From: Cyanophora paradoxa
Lineage: Eukaryota; Glaucocystophyceae; Cyanophorales; Cyanophoraceae
Length of the DNA: 64,000 nucleotides
NCBI GenBank assembly: GCA_004431415.1
Contig: QPMI01000508.1
Location: 109,429 to 173,428 of the forward strand
Direction: 5' to 3'
Shown here: one piece after another, positions 23,160 to 32,312 of the stretch
Numbering within the stretch: position 1 is the first letter of the stretch
Layout of the letters: each line of letters starts with the position of its first letter
Notes under the pieces: model-generated
Seen by the model: only the letters and a program-made list of their open reading frames with translations
What the model was told of the DNA's origin: nothing
Database searches by the model: none
Translations under genes and position numbers: made by a program

Positions 23160-23971
23160 AAGCTAGCGCCAACCGGCCCCCGCGGCCCCTCCGCACCATA
23201 AAATCCATGGCCTCGTCGATGCTGTTGAACCTCCGGTAGTCACCCCCGCCCACCCCGGGCACCCTCCATATCTGGGCCTGCGCCTTCGGCAGCTCCGGAT
23301 GGTTGCGGGAGTTCCTGCAGCCCCACCGCCACATTGGTAAACAAGCACGCCGCGACGCAATCCCCCTGCACCACGCCCAGAGGCGCTGCGCACCAGACAG
23401 GATAAATCCCCGGCCGCCGCCCCTTGCGCACGGCAATGAAGCCCAGCGTACCCTTCGCCGATACCTGCTTGCAGCCTGCGTAGGGCACATGCACGGGGTA
23501 GCCGCCCAGCCGCCCGTCCGCGTACAGCGCCACCGCCTCCCGCAGCCCGGTCAACGTCTCAATCCACGCCGGCAACGTGCCCATCGGGCTCAAGGCCGAC
23601 GCCGCAGGCGCAACAGCAGTCTCCGCCGCCAAGGCGACGGGCGCCCCAACCGCACCGGCGGGCGCCCCGAGGGCGCTCGCTAAGATAGCGACGGCAACAG
23701 GGTCCGCCTCGTGCTCGCCCGACTCGGTCCCGCCGACGGCGCCGGCTGGCGACACGAGATCGGGCACATCGTCCAGACGCTTCGCCGCAGGCTCATCCCC
23801 AGACGCCTCCTCCGACTCCCGAGCCCGCTTCTCGCCAACCGCGACGCGCGTAGCGTCGACCGCCGCCTCCGCCTTCCGTTCCTCGCCTTCCACGGCCATC
23901 CCTCCCAGTACCCCCTCCACAATCATATCACCCTTACGCCCCCCAAGGGGCTTAGGGGACATAGGGGGCAT
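23160..23971 (-). CDS. Protein with RNase H1 N-terminal (viroplasmin/RHBD)-like domain
   Basis: The ATG at 23971 opens a leader with a putative bipartite nuclear signal (KRARESEEASGDEPAAKRLD). Later come GFIAVRKGRRPGIYPVW, GDCVAACLFTNVAVGLQ and, one frame over, PKAQAQIWRVPG and YRRFNSIDEAMDFMV. The order Y/F-A-V-x-K-G-R-x-P-G-I-Y, W, then YRRFNSIDEAMDF is the pattern of the RNA:DNA-hybrid binding domain at the N-terminus of RNase H1 and of caulimovirus protein VI. No RNase H catalytic domain follows. The frame change near 23310-23325 is again fixed by one missing base. It lies inside the block inserted into copy 1 and runs against the LINE, so it may be a passenger or a second mobile-element gene. 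Confidence 0.5.
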
Positions 23972-24372
23972 ATGCCCCCTTGTTGCGAACTAGCCCCGAA
24001 CCGTACCCCGGATCAAAAAACCAGGCCGTATCTCCCGCAGGCCCCCCTAGGGGCCTATCTCCCCTCAGTCACATAACCGACACTCCCGCCACCACCCCGT
24101 ACGCGCCCGTCATGATCCTCCCGACTGCCATCACCGGCTACTTCTCGGGCGCCCAGCCCAGCGGCGACGGCGCCAGCTCCTCGTCCGCACCCGCTAAGCC
24201 GGCTCCGCCCGCGCCCGCGTCGTCGCCTCGCACCAAGCGAGGCCGCCCCTCTGCTGCGGTACGTCCCACGCGTACGCATACGCCTGCGACCCCTAGTCCC
24301 TGCCGATCCCCTGATCGCCGCACAGGCGAAGCAAGCCAAGGAGAGTCTCCTTATCTCTCGCTGTACTCTGCG
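23972..24372 (+). other. Short open frame downstream of the LINE block, no known product
   Basis: An ATG at 24112 opens a Ser/Pro/Ala-rich frame beginning MILPTAITGYFSG. The ITGYF stretch resembles a PCNA-interacting (PIP-like) motif, but the rest is low-complexity and runs into the boundary where duplicated DNA resumes (about 24372). It could be the first exon of a gene divergent from the minus-strand gene that starts at 23971. Support is weak. Confidence 0.25.
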
Positions 24373-24582
24373 CTCCCGGCAGCCTGGCAGCCTGCCAGCA
24401 GGTCCTCAAGGCCCCTGCCCCGCCGCCTCTGCATCTCTAGATCTGGCGGTCTAGATCTGGACCGGACGCCTCGGTTGCTCTCCGATCCTCAGGGGCCCCG
24501 GGCCCCGGGCCCGAGCGGTACGTATTCTTTTTTGGCCTTAAGCTTCCCCGTTCACGATACTATAGCTATGATAACCAGATAA

Positions 24583-24888
24583 GATGAGGCCCGTATGGCT
24601 TAGCGGTTGAAATCACGGATCGGAAGTGCGAGGCCAGGGATCGAATCTCCTCAGAGGGATTTCGAAGTCCATTCACTGGCTCGTCGGGCAGCACCCTAAG
24701 CCCCCGATAAGACCGTCGACGGTCGACCCCGCTAAAGTGGCAACGTGGCCGCCTGCACTGCGATGGCGCAGCGTGAGGGTCGTGGGGCAGTACTTCGGTA
24801 CACGCCCAAGTCTACAGCCATTCCCCGGTCGCTTAGATAGGGGAGGGCAGACTGTACACATGACGGCGATGCCGTCCCCCTCCGAAAA
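24583..24888 (+). mobile_element. tRNA-derived SINE
   Basis: The 306-bp insert is flanked by the 10-bp direct repeat aaccagataa (24573-24582 and 24889-24898), present once at the equivalent place in copy 2 (near 33560). Its head holds an RNA polymerase III A box (tggcttagcggt, 24596-24607) and a B box (ggatcgaatctcc, 24638-24650) with tRNA-like spacing. The right end is an A-run (gaaaa). An empty homologous site plus target duplication and pol III boxes make a SINE call solid. The parental tRNA is not identified. Confidence 0.88.
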
Positions 24889-25186
24889 AACCAGATAATT
24901 CCGCGGGTGCACGTGCTGGATTACGTGCCGCGCATTCCATGCCGCCCTGCGGCTTCCCACCCTGTGGGCCTGTCATCCAATTCGTATTATAGTTTATTCT
25001 GTCGTTTGCTGCGGCATGCATGCTTGCTTCAGCGCTGTCTTTCTCTCTCTACGTATACGTCGCGGGATCTTTGATTCGCGATCGGGACTCGATGATTAAT
25101 TATACTATGATATTATGACACTATCGATATCTTGATCATGATAATATATAAATGTGATACCATTCTGATAATGCGCGTGACGAGGC

Positions 25187-25210
25187 CTCCCCCCCCCCCC
25201 CCCCCCCCCC
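25187..25210. repeat. Poly-C tract (copy 1)
   Basis: An almost uninterrupted run of about 24 C residues precedes the duplicated ggccagctgggcccc segment. The same position in copy 2 (33899-33970) holds a longer, A-interrupted C-rich tract, so the tract has changed length since duplication. Confidence 0.8.
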
Positions 25211-25790
25211 TGCCCCCTCCTGGCCCCCTTGAGGCCAGCTGGGCCCCCTCTGCACCGGTACCCGCCTCGGCCTTATAATTTCTCTCCGAGCACGAGTCGT
25301 CGGCCTCCCTTCGGATCCCCTTTCGAATTCCCCATCCCATCCTCCGGATCCCTTTGGAATTCGAATACTTATATATATATATATTAGGCCTGTTCGCCGC
25401 GCGCATACCCCTAGGCCTGCTTCGCCGCGGCGGCCGCGGGGCGAATTCTCCGCGACGCAACAACACATCATATATATCAGCAGATGCGCATACGGCGCTC
25501 CGAGGCTCGGCACGCATTAATATTGTCGCACGCTCTCGACCGGTCAGCTCCAGTTCAGCACCGGCGCGCGGCAGCGCGGCGAAAATCTTGGTCGACGTGA
25601 GGCCTCTCGCAGGTTGCGGTTGCGCGCCTCGAATTCGCGGAGCCGACCCGTTGACGTCGTTGACGTCGCGATCGACCGTAAAGTTTAAGCTTGACCGGTC
25701 AGCTCCGATCTGCGCCCGCGCGCGCGCGCGCGAATTCGAAGCCGGCTGGATTTCGAGCACATTCTAACGCTGCGCATGCGTTCAGATTAC

Positions 25791-25998
25791 TTAACTCACT
25801 CGGCTTATTTCTCGCGCGGGTAAGACTCTGAGATCTAGATCAGGATCGTATGCTGGAGATATCTGATTTGAATATACTGCCGGCCGTACACTCTAGGTGA
25901 CTACAATTGGATGCCTGTAAACGATCAGGGGGCTGCACACGAGGCTAAGGTCTGTGACTAGACCGACAGCTACGAGGGTGCTGGCCTCTGGGCGCCTC
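25791..25998 (-). repeat. DIRS split repeat Y2
   Basis: This 208-bp sequence starts ttaactcactcggctt and ends gggcgcctc, and is matched at 26186-26393. It forms the outer left end of the element as drawn. Confidence 0.9.
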
Positions 25999-26018
25999 AA
26001 GGGACGGTGTGGGCGGGA

Positions 26019-26185
26019 AACGCGAAATTGAGGCGGCTCGGGCGCCGCGCTTGCGTGCGAAAACGCGTATGGGTACGCTAGTACAAGTTGACTACCTGAA
26101 TCAAATTCGGAACTTGAAGTTTAGACTGCGAAACGGGGCTCGAACAGCCGGCTCGCTAACCTCAGTAAATCTACTTTACTACCCA
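26019..26185 (-). repeat. DIRS split repeat X2
   Basis: This 167-bp sequence starts aacgcgaaattgaggc and ends ctactttactaccca, and is matched at 30534-30700. It abuts repeat Y1 with no spacer. Confidence 0.9.
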
Positions 26186-26393
26186 TTAACTCACTCGGCT
26201 TATTTCTCGCGCGGGTAAGACTCTGAGATCTAGATCAGGATCGTATGCTGGAGATATCTGATTTGAATATACTGCCGGCCGTACACTCTAGGTGACTACA
26301 ATTGGATGCCTGTAAACGATCAGGGGGCTGCACACGAGGCTAAGGTCTGTGACTAGACCGACAGCTACGAGGGTGCTGGCCTCTGGGCGCCTC
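26186..26393 (-). repeat. DIRS split repeat Y1
   Basis: This is the second copy of the 208-bp repeat, directly adjacent to X2 and next to the internal coding region. Confidence 0.9.
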
Positions 26394-26531
26394 CGATGCG
26401 AACGAAATATAATGAAGAGAAGCGGCATCCAATAAATGATATAAAATATGTTTGGTGTGAAGCAGCGAGGAAAGAGAAGAAAGACGATATCGATAAATCT
26501 AGAAGAGCGGGCTCGAGACTGGCCGGCGCCC

Positions 26532-28189
26532 TCACGGGGCCTGTGGCTGGCCTGATTGAGGAGCGGAGGCGGCAGACGGTGAGGGAGCTCGAGGAGGAGA
26601 AGGCGGCGGTGGCAGCGAGCCCTGGGTCTCGGGCCACTGAGGGGGAGTCGGCGAGGAATCCGCTGATGGGAGCCGCTCCTTGAAAACGCTGATCTGTAGG
26701 CGAGAGAGCGGGTCGGCGAGCGTGTTCTCGAGGCCCGGGACGTGTACAGCGCGAAACTCGAAATGGTGGAGGGCGGAAAGGCGGTAGAGGGAGCGGAGGA
26801 GGGGAGCGAGGGCCGGCTGCGAAATGCGGCCGCCGGAAAGGGCATGGAAGACAGGTTTACAGTCGGTTTCAAAAATAATTCGCTGCTGCTGCCAGCTGGG
26901 GCCCAGGTCGCCGCTGCGATGACGAGGGCCATCAGCTCGCGCCAGGGCATGCTGCGAGTCGTGCCCTCTGGCCAAGATCCGAAGGTCCACGAGCTGCCGA
27001 AAACTGCGCCGAAGCCGAGATTGCTGGCGTCGGTCTGGATTCGCAGCACCTTGGCCGACTGCCAGTCAGACGTAGGGATGAGCCGGACTCCGTGCAGCCG
27101 CTGGAGGAGGTCGCGCCACCATGTGAGATCCGCATGAAAGCCGGCATGAAGCCGGGCGCGATGGTGATTGGCCCGTAGAGTGGCGAGCTGCGCCACGACC
27201 CGCCGAAGGAAAAAGCGCCCCGCGGGGACGACGGGCACGGCCGAGACGAGGGAGCCGGCGAGGGAGCGGAGCTGGCCGGCTGAGGCATGGCTGCGAGTGG
27301 CCCACTCCGCGAGCTTCGCCTCGAGGTCGGCGAGCCGCTCTGGGGACAGGCGGGCCACCATCGCGAGGCTGTCAAGCTCGATGCCGAGGAAGGTGAGGCG
27401 GGTGCCGGGTCCTTCTAGCTTATGCGGGGCCAGAGGAATACCAAGGTCCGCGCAGACCTCGAGCAGCACGTCGATGTACCGCCGGCACTCGCCGGTGCCG
27501 GCCTGCCCGATGAGGAAAATGTCGTCGACATATCGGGTGGGATCGAGCCCACGACGGCGGAGGGCAAAATCGAGGGCCTGGCCGAGGTCCTCGAAAATGC
27601 GGGGGGAGGAGCGGGCACCGAAGGGGAGGCAGAGGTCGATGAAAAATTCGAGGATGGTGGGATTGGAGCGGGAGGGGAGGGCGAAGCCGAGGAGCCACCA
27701 GTCCTTCCGCCGTACCGCCAGCAGGCGAAAAGCAGACTCGATATCCGCCTTAGCCATCTCGGCGCCGCGGCCGAGCTGAATCAGAAGCTCAATCGCTCTG
27801 CTGACCTTCGTATTCTGGTAGTGTAGCTCGTCAGGGTCGATGCCGCTGTTGACTGACGGGCCGCGGTGCTTGGGGTACGAAAGGTTGTGAATTCGGCGCC
27901 ATTTGGTCGAACGCTTCTTCGGAATGGCGCCGACTGGGGAGGCAACGAAGGGGGCGAGGGGAGGAGACGGGAACGGGCCGGCGACCCGTCCCATGGCGAT
28001 CTCCTTCTCGACGTCCTGTCGCACCACGTCGATGTGCTCAAGGGCAGAGGGCTCGGGGCGGGAAATTGCAGAGAAGGAAGGGCCGCGGTACTGCAGCGGG
28101 AAGCCGTGGGCGAACCCGTGTGCGAGGCGGGCGGCAAGGGAGGGATCGGGGTGGCCCTCCAGGGCTGCGGCGATGCGATCGGGCCGCAC
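26532..28189 (-). pseudogene. DIRS reverse transcriptase-RNase H, frame-broken
   Basis: The frame reads VGAIPKKRSTKWRRIHNLSY, AEMAKADIESAFRLLAV, LPFGARSSPRIFEDL and the catalytic TRYVDDIFLIG, then LTFLGIELDS, the signature of DIRS-type reverse transcriptase. RNase H follows (KVLRIQTDASNLGFGAVF, SMPWRELMALVIAAATW). After WAP the frame is lost near 26905 and resumes one frame over as IIFETDCKPVFHALSGG and HVPGLENTLADPLSRLQ, the C-terminal half of RNase H. One base missing from a CCCC run explains the break. No N-terminal Met is evident; translation may be fused to or re-initiated after gag. Confidence 0.8.
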
Positions 28190-28329
28190 GGGCGTGGGGG
28201 CGAGGCGGGGCGGGACGCCTGGGAGGAGCTCGTCGACATCAAAGTCAGGGACCTCAATGGAGAAAGGCGGCGGCGGCGGCGGCGCCCTGCCCCCGGCGAG
28301 GAGGCGCGGCCCGGCGTCCGGAAGGCCCG

Positions 28330-29065
28330 AGCCTTGAGCACCAGCGGCGCTCGCCGCGGGGCCTGGAGGGCCGGCCGGGCGAGGGCACGGGGAGGCGGCA
28401 GCGGCGCCTCCGGAGGGGCGGGGTAGACCCGCGAGCTCAGCGCGAGAGACAGCGCCGGCGGCGCCCGCCGCGGGGCCCGGGGGCCGGCGGGGCGAGGGCG
28501 CGGGGAGGCGGGAGCGGCGCCTCCGGAGGGGCGGGGTAGACCCGCGAGCTCAGCGCGAGAGACGGCGCTGGCGGCGCCCGCCGCGGGGCCCGGGGGCCGG
28601 CGGGGCGAGGGCGCGGGAGGCGGGAGCGGCGCCTCCGGAGGGGCGGGGTAGACCCGCGAGCTCAGCGCGAGAGACGGCGCTGGCGGCGCCCGCCGCGAGG
28701 CCCAGAGGGCCGGCGGGGCGAGGACGCGGGGAGGCGGCAGCGGCGCCTCCGGAGGGGCGGGGTAGACCCACGAGCTCGGCGCGAGAGACAGCGCCCGCGG
28801 CCGCAGCGCCGCCGTGGGGCCCGGGGGCCAGTGGGGCGAGGGCGCGGGGAGGCGGCAGCGGCGCCTCCGGAGGGGCGGGGTAGACCCGCGGACGCAGCGC
28901 GAGAGACGGCGCCCGCAGCGCCCGCCGTGGGGCCCGGGGGCCGGCGGGGCGAGGGCGCGGGGAGGCGGCAGCGGCGCCTCCGGAGGGGCGGGGTAGACCC
29001 GCGAACTCAGCGCGAGGGACGGCGCCTGCCGCGGGGCCCGGAGGGCCGGCGGGGCGGGCTGCAGG
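28330..29065 (-). repeat. Coding minisatellite inside the DIRS element
   Basis: Six units of about 107-120 bp each contain gcgcctccggaggggcgggg followed by tagacccgcgagctcagcg. In the minus-strand frame they encode repeats of VYPAPPEAPLPPP with PRALAPPAPGP. The array lies between the gag-like ORF and the reverse transcriptase and probably forms a Pro-rich linker. Units differ by small indels. Confidence 0.8.
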
Positions 29066-29186
29066 GAAGGAGTTCTTGGCAGGGAGATGGGAGGGGAGAG
29101 GGGCTGAGAAGGCGCGCAGCCTGCGGGGCGGGCGCCGGGAGTGGCCGCTGGGGGGAGGCGGCGGCCGCGCCTGAGCGCGAGGGGGC

Positions 29187-30431
29187 TCAGAGGGGGCCGC
29201 GCGAGCGGCCTCCGTCCCGCGAACGGCTGGTCGCGGCCCGGCACGCGTGCTCCTCGCCGTCGCGGCAGCCTGCTTGCCCGCACGCGACGCAGACGTGGCG
29301 GCGGCGGCAGCCTTCGCAGCGCCGCCCGTTGTTGTAGAGCCAGCAGACGTCCTCCCCCGGCTGGCCGGCGCCGTAGCGGGGGTCCTGGCGAACTGCGGCG
29401 CCCGCCGAGGGCCGCGGGGCCTCGTGGCGGGACGCGCTCGGGCGCCCAAGCGGGAGGGCCGCGGCGTGCGCTGAGGGCCGAAAGAAATCGGCGGAGAGGG
29501 GGCCGGGCTCATCGGAAGGCGGGGCGCTGTTGGTGACGGTCGTATTCAGAATCATTGAGTCTCCGTCGCCAAGATCGTGCGCTCGGGAGCGGTCAGCGCG
29601 CTCGGCGATCTGGCGCCGCATCCGGACCGAGTACTCGTAGGCTGATGCCCACGGGGCCCGGCGGGCGAGCGAGTAGATCTCCCACATGTGCAGGAAGATC
29701 TCGATCAGCCGGCGGTGCGACTCCTCGAAGTCCGGCTTGCCGGAGGGCAGGACCGGCATGTTCTCGCGCCGGCCCGCCGCCACCCCGAGGGCGGCAAAGC
29801 AGGCTCCGAAGTCGACGGCGTTGAGGTTGCGGGAGGAGGAGGGGGATCCGGAGGCGGAGCGCAGGCCGGCCGCGGAAAGGAGAGCGGAGATGGTGGGGTC
29901 GACGGAGGCGGGCTTATCGATCGGGTGGGAGGAGAAAGCGGGGCGGAAAACGTGGGGAAGGAGGTCAATGTACTCGCCGCTCAGGAGACGAGCGGAGAGC
30001 TCCGTGCCCGGGGCGCCGAGGGATCTGGGGAAGGTGGAGCCGCGCTCGCGATCAATTTTTGCGGCGGGTGTGCTATCGGTCGCGGGGGCCGCGGGCGAAG
30101 CGCTGAGGCGGGCTTCCAGGTGTGCAATTGCACGAGTGAGCTGATCCAAGCGCTGGGACGTCTCCGAATCGGCCGGGGCTGGCCGCCGCCGCTGGCGCGA
30201 AATTTTTGAATTTGCGGCGCCGGCTGCCTGGGACGGGCTCTCGATGCCTGCGAAGCGGACGCGTGCTGAATGCGGACGCTCGCCGAGCTCGGAGGCGCTG
30301 GTTTCTGCTCCGGAGACTGCCGAAGGTGCTGCGGCTGACTCTGAGTCGCTGGCGACCGGAGCGCGCGAGCCCCGCCTTGCCTGCGCGAAAGTTGCCGAGG
30401 AAGTGGTTTTACGGCTGCTGCTGGCCGTCAT
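29187..30431 (-). CDS. DIRS gag-like protein with Cys-rich finger
   Basis: A 414-codon frame starts MTASSSRKTTSSATF and contains a coiled segment (SQRLDQLTRAIAHLEARL), a conserved-looking core (PDFEESHRRLIEIFLHMWEI) and a Cys/His finger near the end (CWLYNNGRRCEGCRRRHVC with ACGQAGC). This order, charged leader, capsid-like helical core and Cys finger, suits a nucleic-acid-binding gag of a DIRS element. It lies directly 5' of the reverse transcriptase on the same strand, just inside repeat X1. Confidence 0.7.
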   Translation of the reverse strand: MTASSSRKTTSSATFAQARRGSRAPVASDSESAAAPSAVSGAETSASELGERPHSARVRFAGIESPSQAAGAANSKISRQRRRPAPADSETSQRLDQLTRAIAHLEARLSASPAAPATDSTPAAKIDRERGSTFPRSLGAPGTELSARLLSGEYIDLLPHVFRPAFSSHPIDKPASVDPTISALLSAAGLRSASGSPSSSRNLNAVDFGACFAALGVAAGRRENMPVLPSGKPDFEESHRRLIEIFLHMWEIYSLARRAPWASAYEYSVRMRRQIAERADRSRAHDLGDGDSMILNTTVTNSAPPSDEPGPLSADFFRPSAHAAALPLGRPSASRHEAPRPSAGAAVRQDPRYGAGQPGEDVCWLYNNGRRCEGCRRRHVCVACGQAGCRDGEEHACRAATSRSRDGGRSRGPL

Positions 30432-30533
30432 GGTAGCGCTAGCTGAAGCGCGAGTTGTGCGGCGAGGTGCCGGAGCGGGACCGGCGGGACGCTCGCGCCT
30501 GACATGCTGTGCGTGTCCCTGTGCATGGGGCTG

Positions 30534-30700
30534 AACGCGAAATTGAGGCGGCTCGGGCGCCGCGCTTGCGTGCGAAAACGCGTATGGGTACGCTAGTACA
30601 AGTTGACTACCTGAATCAAATTCGGAACTTGAAGTTTAGACTGCGAAACGGGGCTCGAACAGCCGGCTCGCTAACCTCAGTAAATCTACTTTACTACCCA
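30534..30700 (-). repeat. DIRS split repeat X1
   Basis: This is the right outer boundary of the element, identical in length and sequence to 26019-26185 as far as compared. Confidence 0.9.
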
Positions 30701-30741
30701 CGGATTTTTCGATATCTGGACCGGAGATCTATATTCATTAG

Positions 30742-32312
30742 ATGCTTGTCGCCGCGCATTTGCATGCTGGGGAAGATGTCGATGCCGACGGCGAGGAGAT
30801 AGAAGCCAGCGCCAGCGCCGCCGCTGCTATGGCCATCGATATCGTTGCCCGTCTGGTCACGGGCGTGCTCGCGCTGGCGGAGGGGCCCGCGGCCGCGGAT
30901 GGCCATGGCCGCTTTGACCGCAGCATCGAGCTCTGCCGCCCCTTCTTCGACGGCCGCGCCGGCCGCTGCTGGCCGTGGCGGCGCGCGCATACCGCAGCTG
31001 CGCATACGGACCTCATCGCGCTCCAGGGGCGCATGCACGAGGGGGCGCGCCTGCTCGAGGAGGAGGCCGCGCGGTTCAGGCAGCTGACGAGCGCGCAAGA
31101 CGAGCTCCGCGCAGCGGGGCAGCAGCACGTCTTCTCCCTGTGGAGGGCGGAAGAGCTCGTGGACTTCGCGGACGCCTTCGAAGCCGTCGTCTCGGGCGTC
31201 CTGGCCCCCGAGGCCGCCGCCGGCGTCGACCCCCGCCTCAAGGACGCCGCCTTCGCCGCCGTCGCCGCCAGGTGCGCATATGCATGCGCGTGCGGGCGGA
31301 ATTTATCTACTCGCATATATAATTGATATATACGTATATATACGCGTCCCCGTGCACGGGGCCAATATTAATATAGATCTAGACGTCTAGGCGTCTCTAG
31401 ACGGGGACGTCAAGAACAACTGCCAATTGATCATGACCATGCATATGATCCGAACCCAACGATTAAACTGCAACCGCCGCGGATCTGCAACTTGATCTAA
31501 TAATGAAAGATACCACCGCTTATAATTATATATAATGAAAGATATTTCGGTTTAACTCGAAATTTGCAAATTAAATATTGCGTGCGCAGGATGAAGCAGG
31601 TTCTCGTCTGTATAAGGGTCTACAAGGACGTGCTTGCTGCATACACGGCCGCTGGCAAACCGATATCGCTTGAAGATCGCATGGCGTCGTCTTCCTACGG
31701 GCTTCTCGAGTTTCTTTGCGTGCGACAGTTTTATTAAATTTGCAATATAATCTACATCTTAACAGCGTGAATTTCCTGGCTTATGATCAGTGATCATATG
31801 TGCATGATCATCGCAGAAGGATATTGTCACCCAGCCTACCCGCGATCGCGTTTTGGCGAAGGGGGCGCTGTGCGGGGCCGCGGCGCTGACCATGGCTTCT
31901 GCTCGGCGCTGCCGGAGCAGGTACCGGTCTAATCGCAAGGAGCGCATCGTATTGTAAGCCTTCTGTTTTTTTCGATGCTTCTGTGTAAATTCGATGCAGA
32001 TAATTTTGGGCGCAGGGCTCTTGCCGGGGCCGCGGCAGGGCTTGTCGTCGTCCACTGCCTGACGGACAAGCCCGTGCCCAACTTCGGCCGCTCGGACCTC
32101 GCTCTCGTGGCGACGATGCTACATGCGGAGGTACGTGCCGGTCCTAATCCAATATTGATTCTGCGAGTATATTTCTCCCCCATATTAATTCAGCTGCATC
32201 GCAGGTCCGGGGCCAGCCGGCGAACTCGGAGCGGCGGTGGGCGGCGGCCCTCCTCATCGCTGCGATGGACGTGGGCGAGGGGCGCCTCGTCGGAGCCCTC
32301 CTGAGGCTCTGA
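30742..32312 (+). pseudogene. Paralogue of the F-box gene lacking the F-box
   Basis: The frame from 30742 reads FDRSIELCRPFF, RMHEGARLLEEEAARFRQL and VDFADAFEAVVSGVLAPEAA, then DPRLKDAAFAAVAARC, parallel to exon 1 of the gene at 14649. The F-box itself is missing, cut off where the DIRS element ends (30700). Exon 2 follows near 31589 (MKQVLVCIRVYKDVLAAYTA), then VPNFGRSDLALVATMLHA near 32075-32130 and the last exon 32203-32312 (RWAAALLIAAMDVGEGRLVG). It may still be expressed from a new start or be a remnant. Confidence 0.6.

Larger units (their letters stand above)
24380..25375 (+). repeat. Segmental duplication, copy 1, right part
   Basis: This resembles 33410-34110: gctcccggcagcctggc, tctggaccggacgcctcg, ccgccctgcggcttc, the poly-C tract, then ggccagctgggccccctctg and caccggtacccgcctcggcc, and finally ccccatcccatcctc. 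The SINE at 24583-24888 is absent from the other copy. Confidence 0.75.
25791..30700 (-). mobile_element. DIRS/PAT-like retrotransposon with split direct repeats
   Basis: Read on the minus strand the order is repeat X1 (30700-30534), gag-like ORF, reverse transcriptase/RNase H, repeat Y1 (26393-26186), repeat X2 (26185-26019), a 20-bp spacer, repeat Y2 (25998-25791). X copies are 167 bp and Y copies 208 bp, with no mismatch noticed. This X-ORFs-Y-X-Y layout is the split-direct-repeat form of PAT/Ngaro-type DIRS retrotransposons, which integrate by a tyrosine recombinase and leave no target duplication. Only about 250 bp separate the RNase H end from Y1, so no recombinase gene fits. The copy therefore looks non-autonomous or internally deleted. 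Confidence 0.85.

Noticed and set aside
27781-29512. Additional DIRS open frames in the repeat-rich region
   Set aside because: They are alternative frames through the GC-rich minisatellite; none shows a domain.
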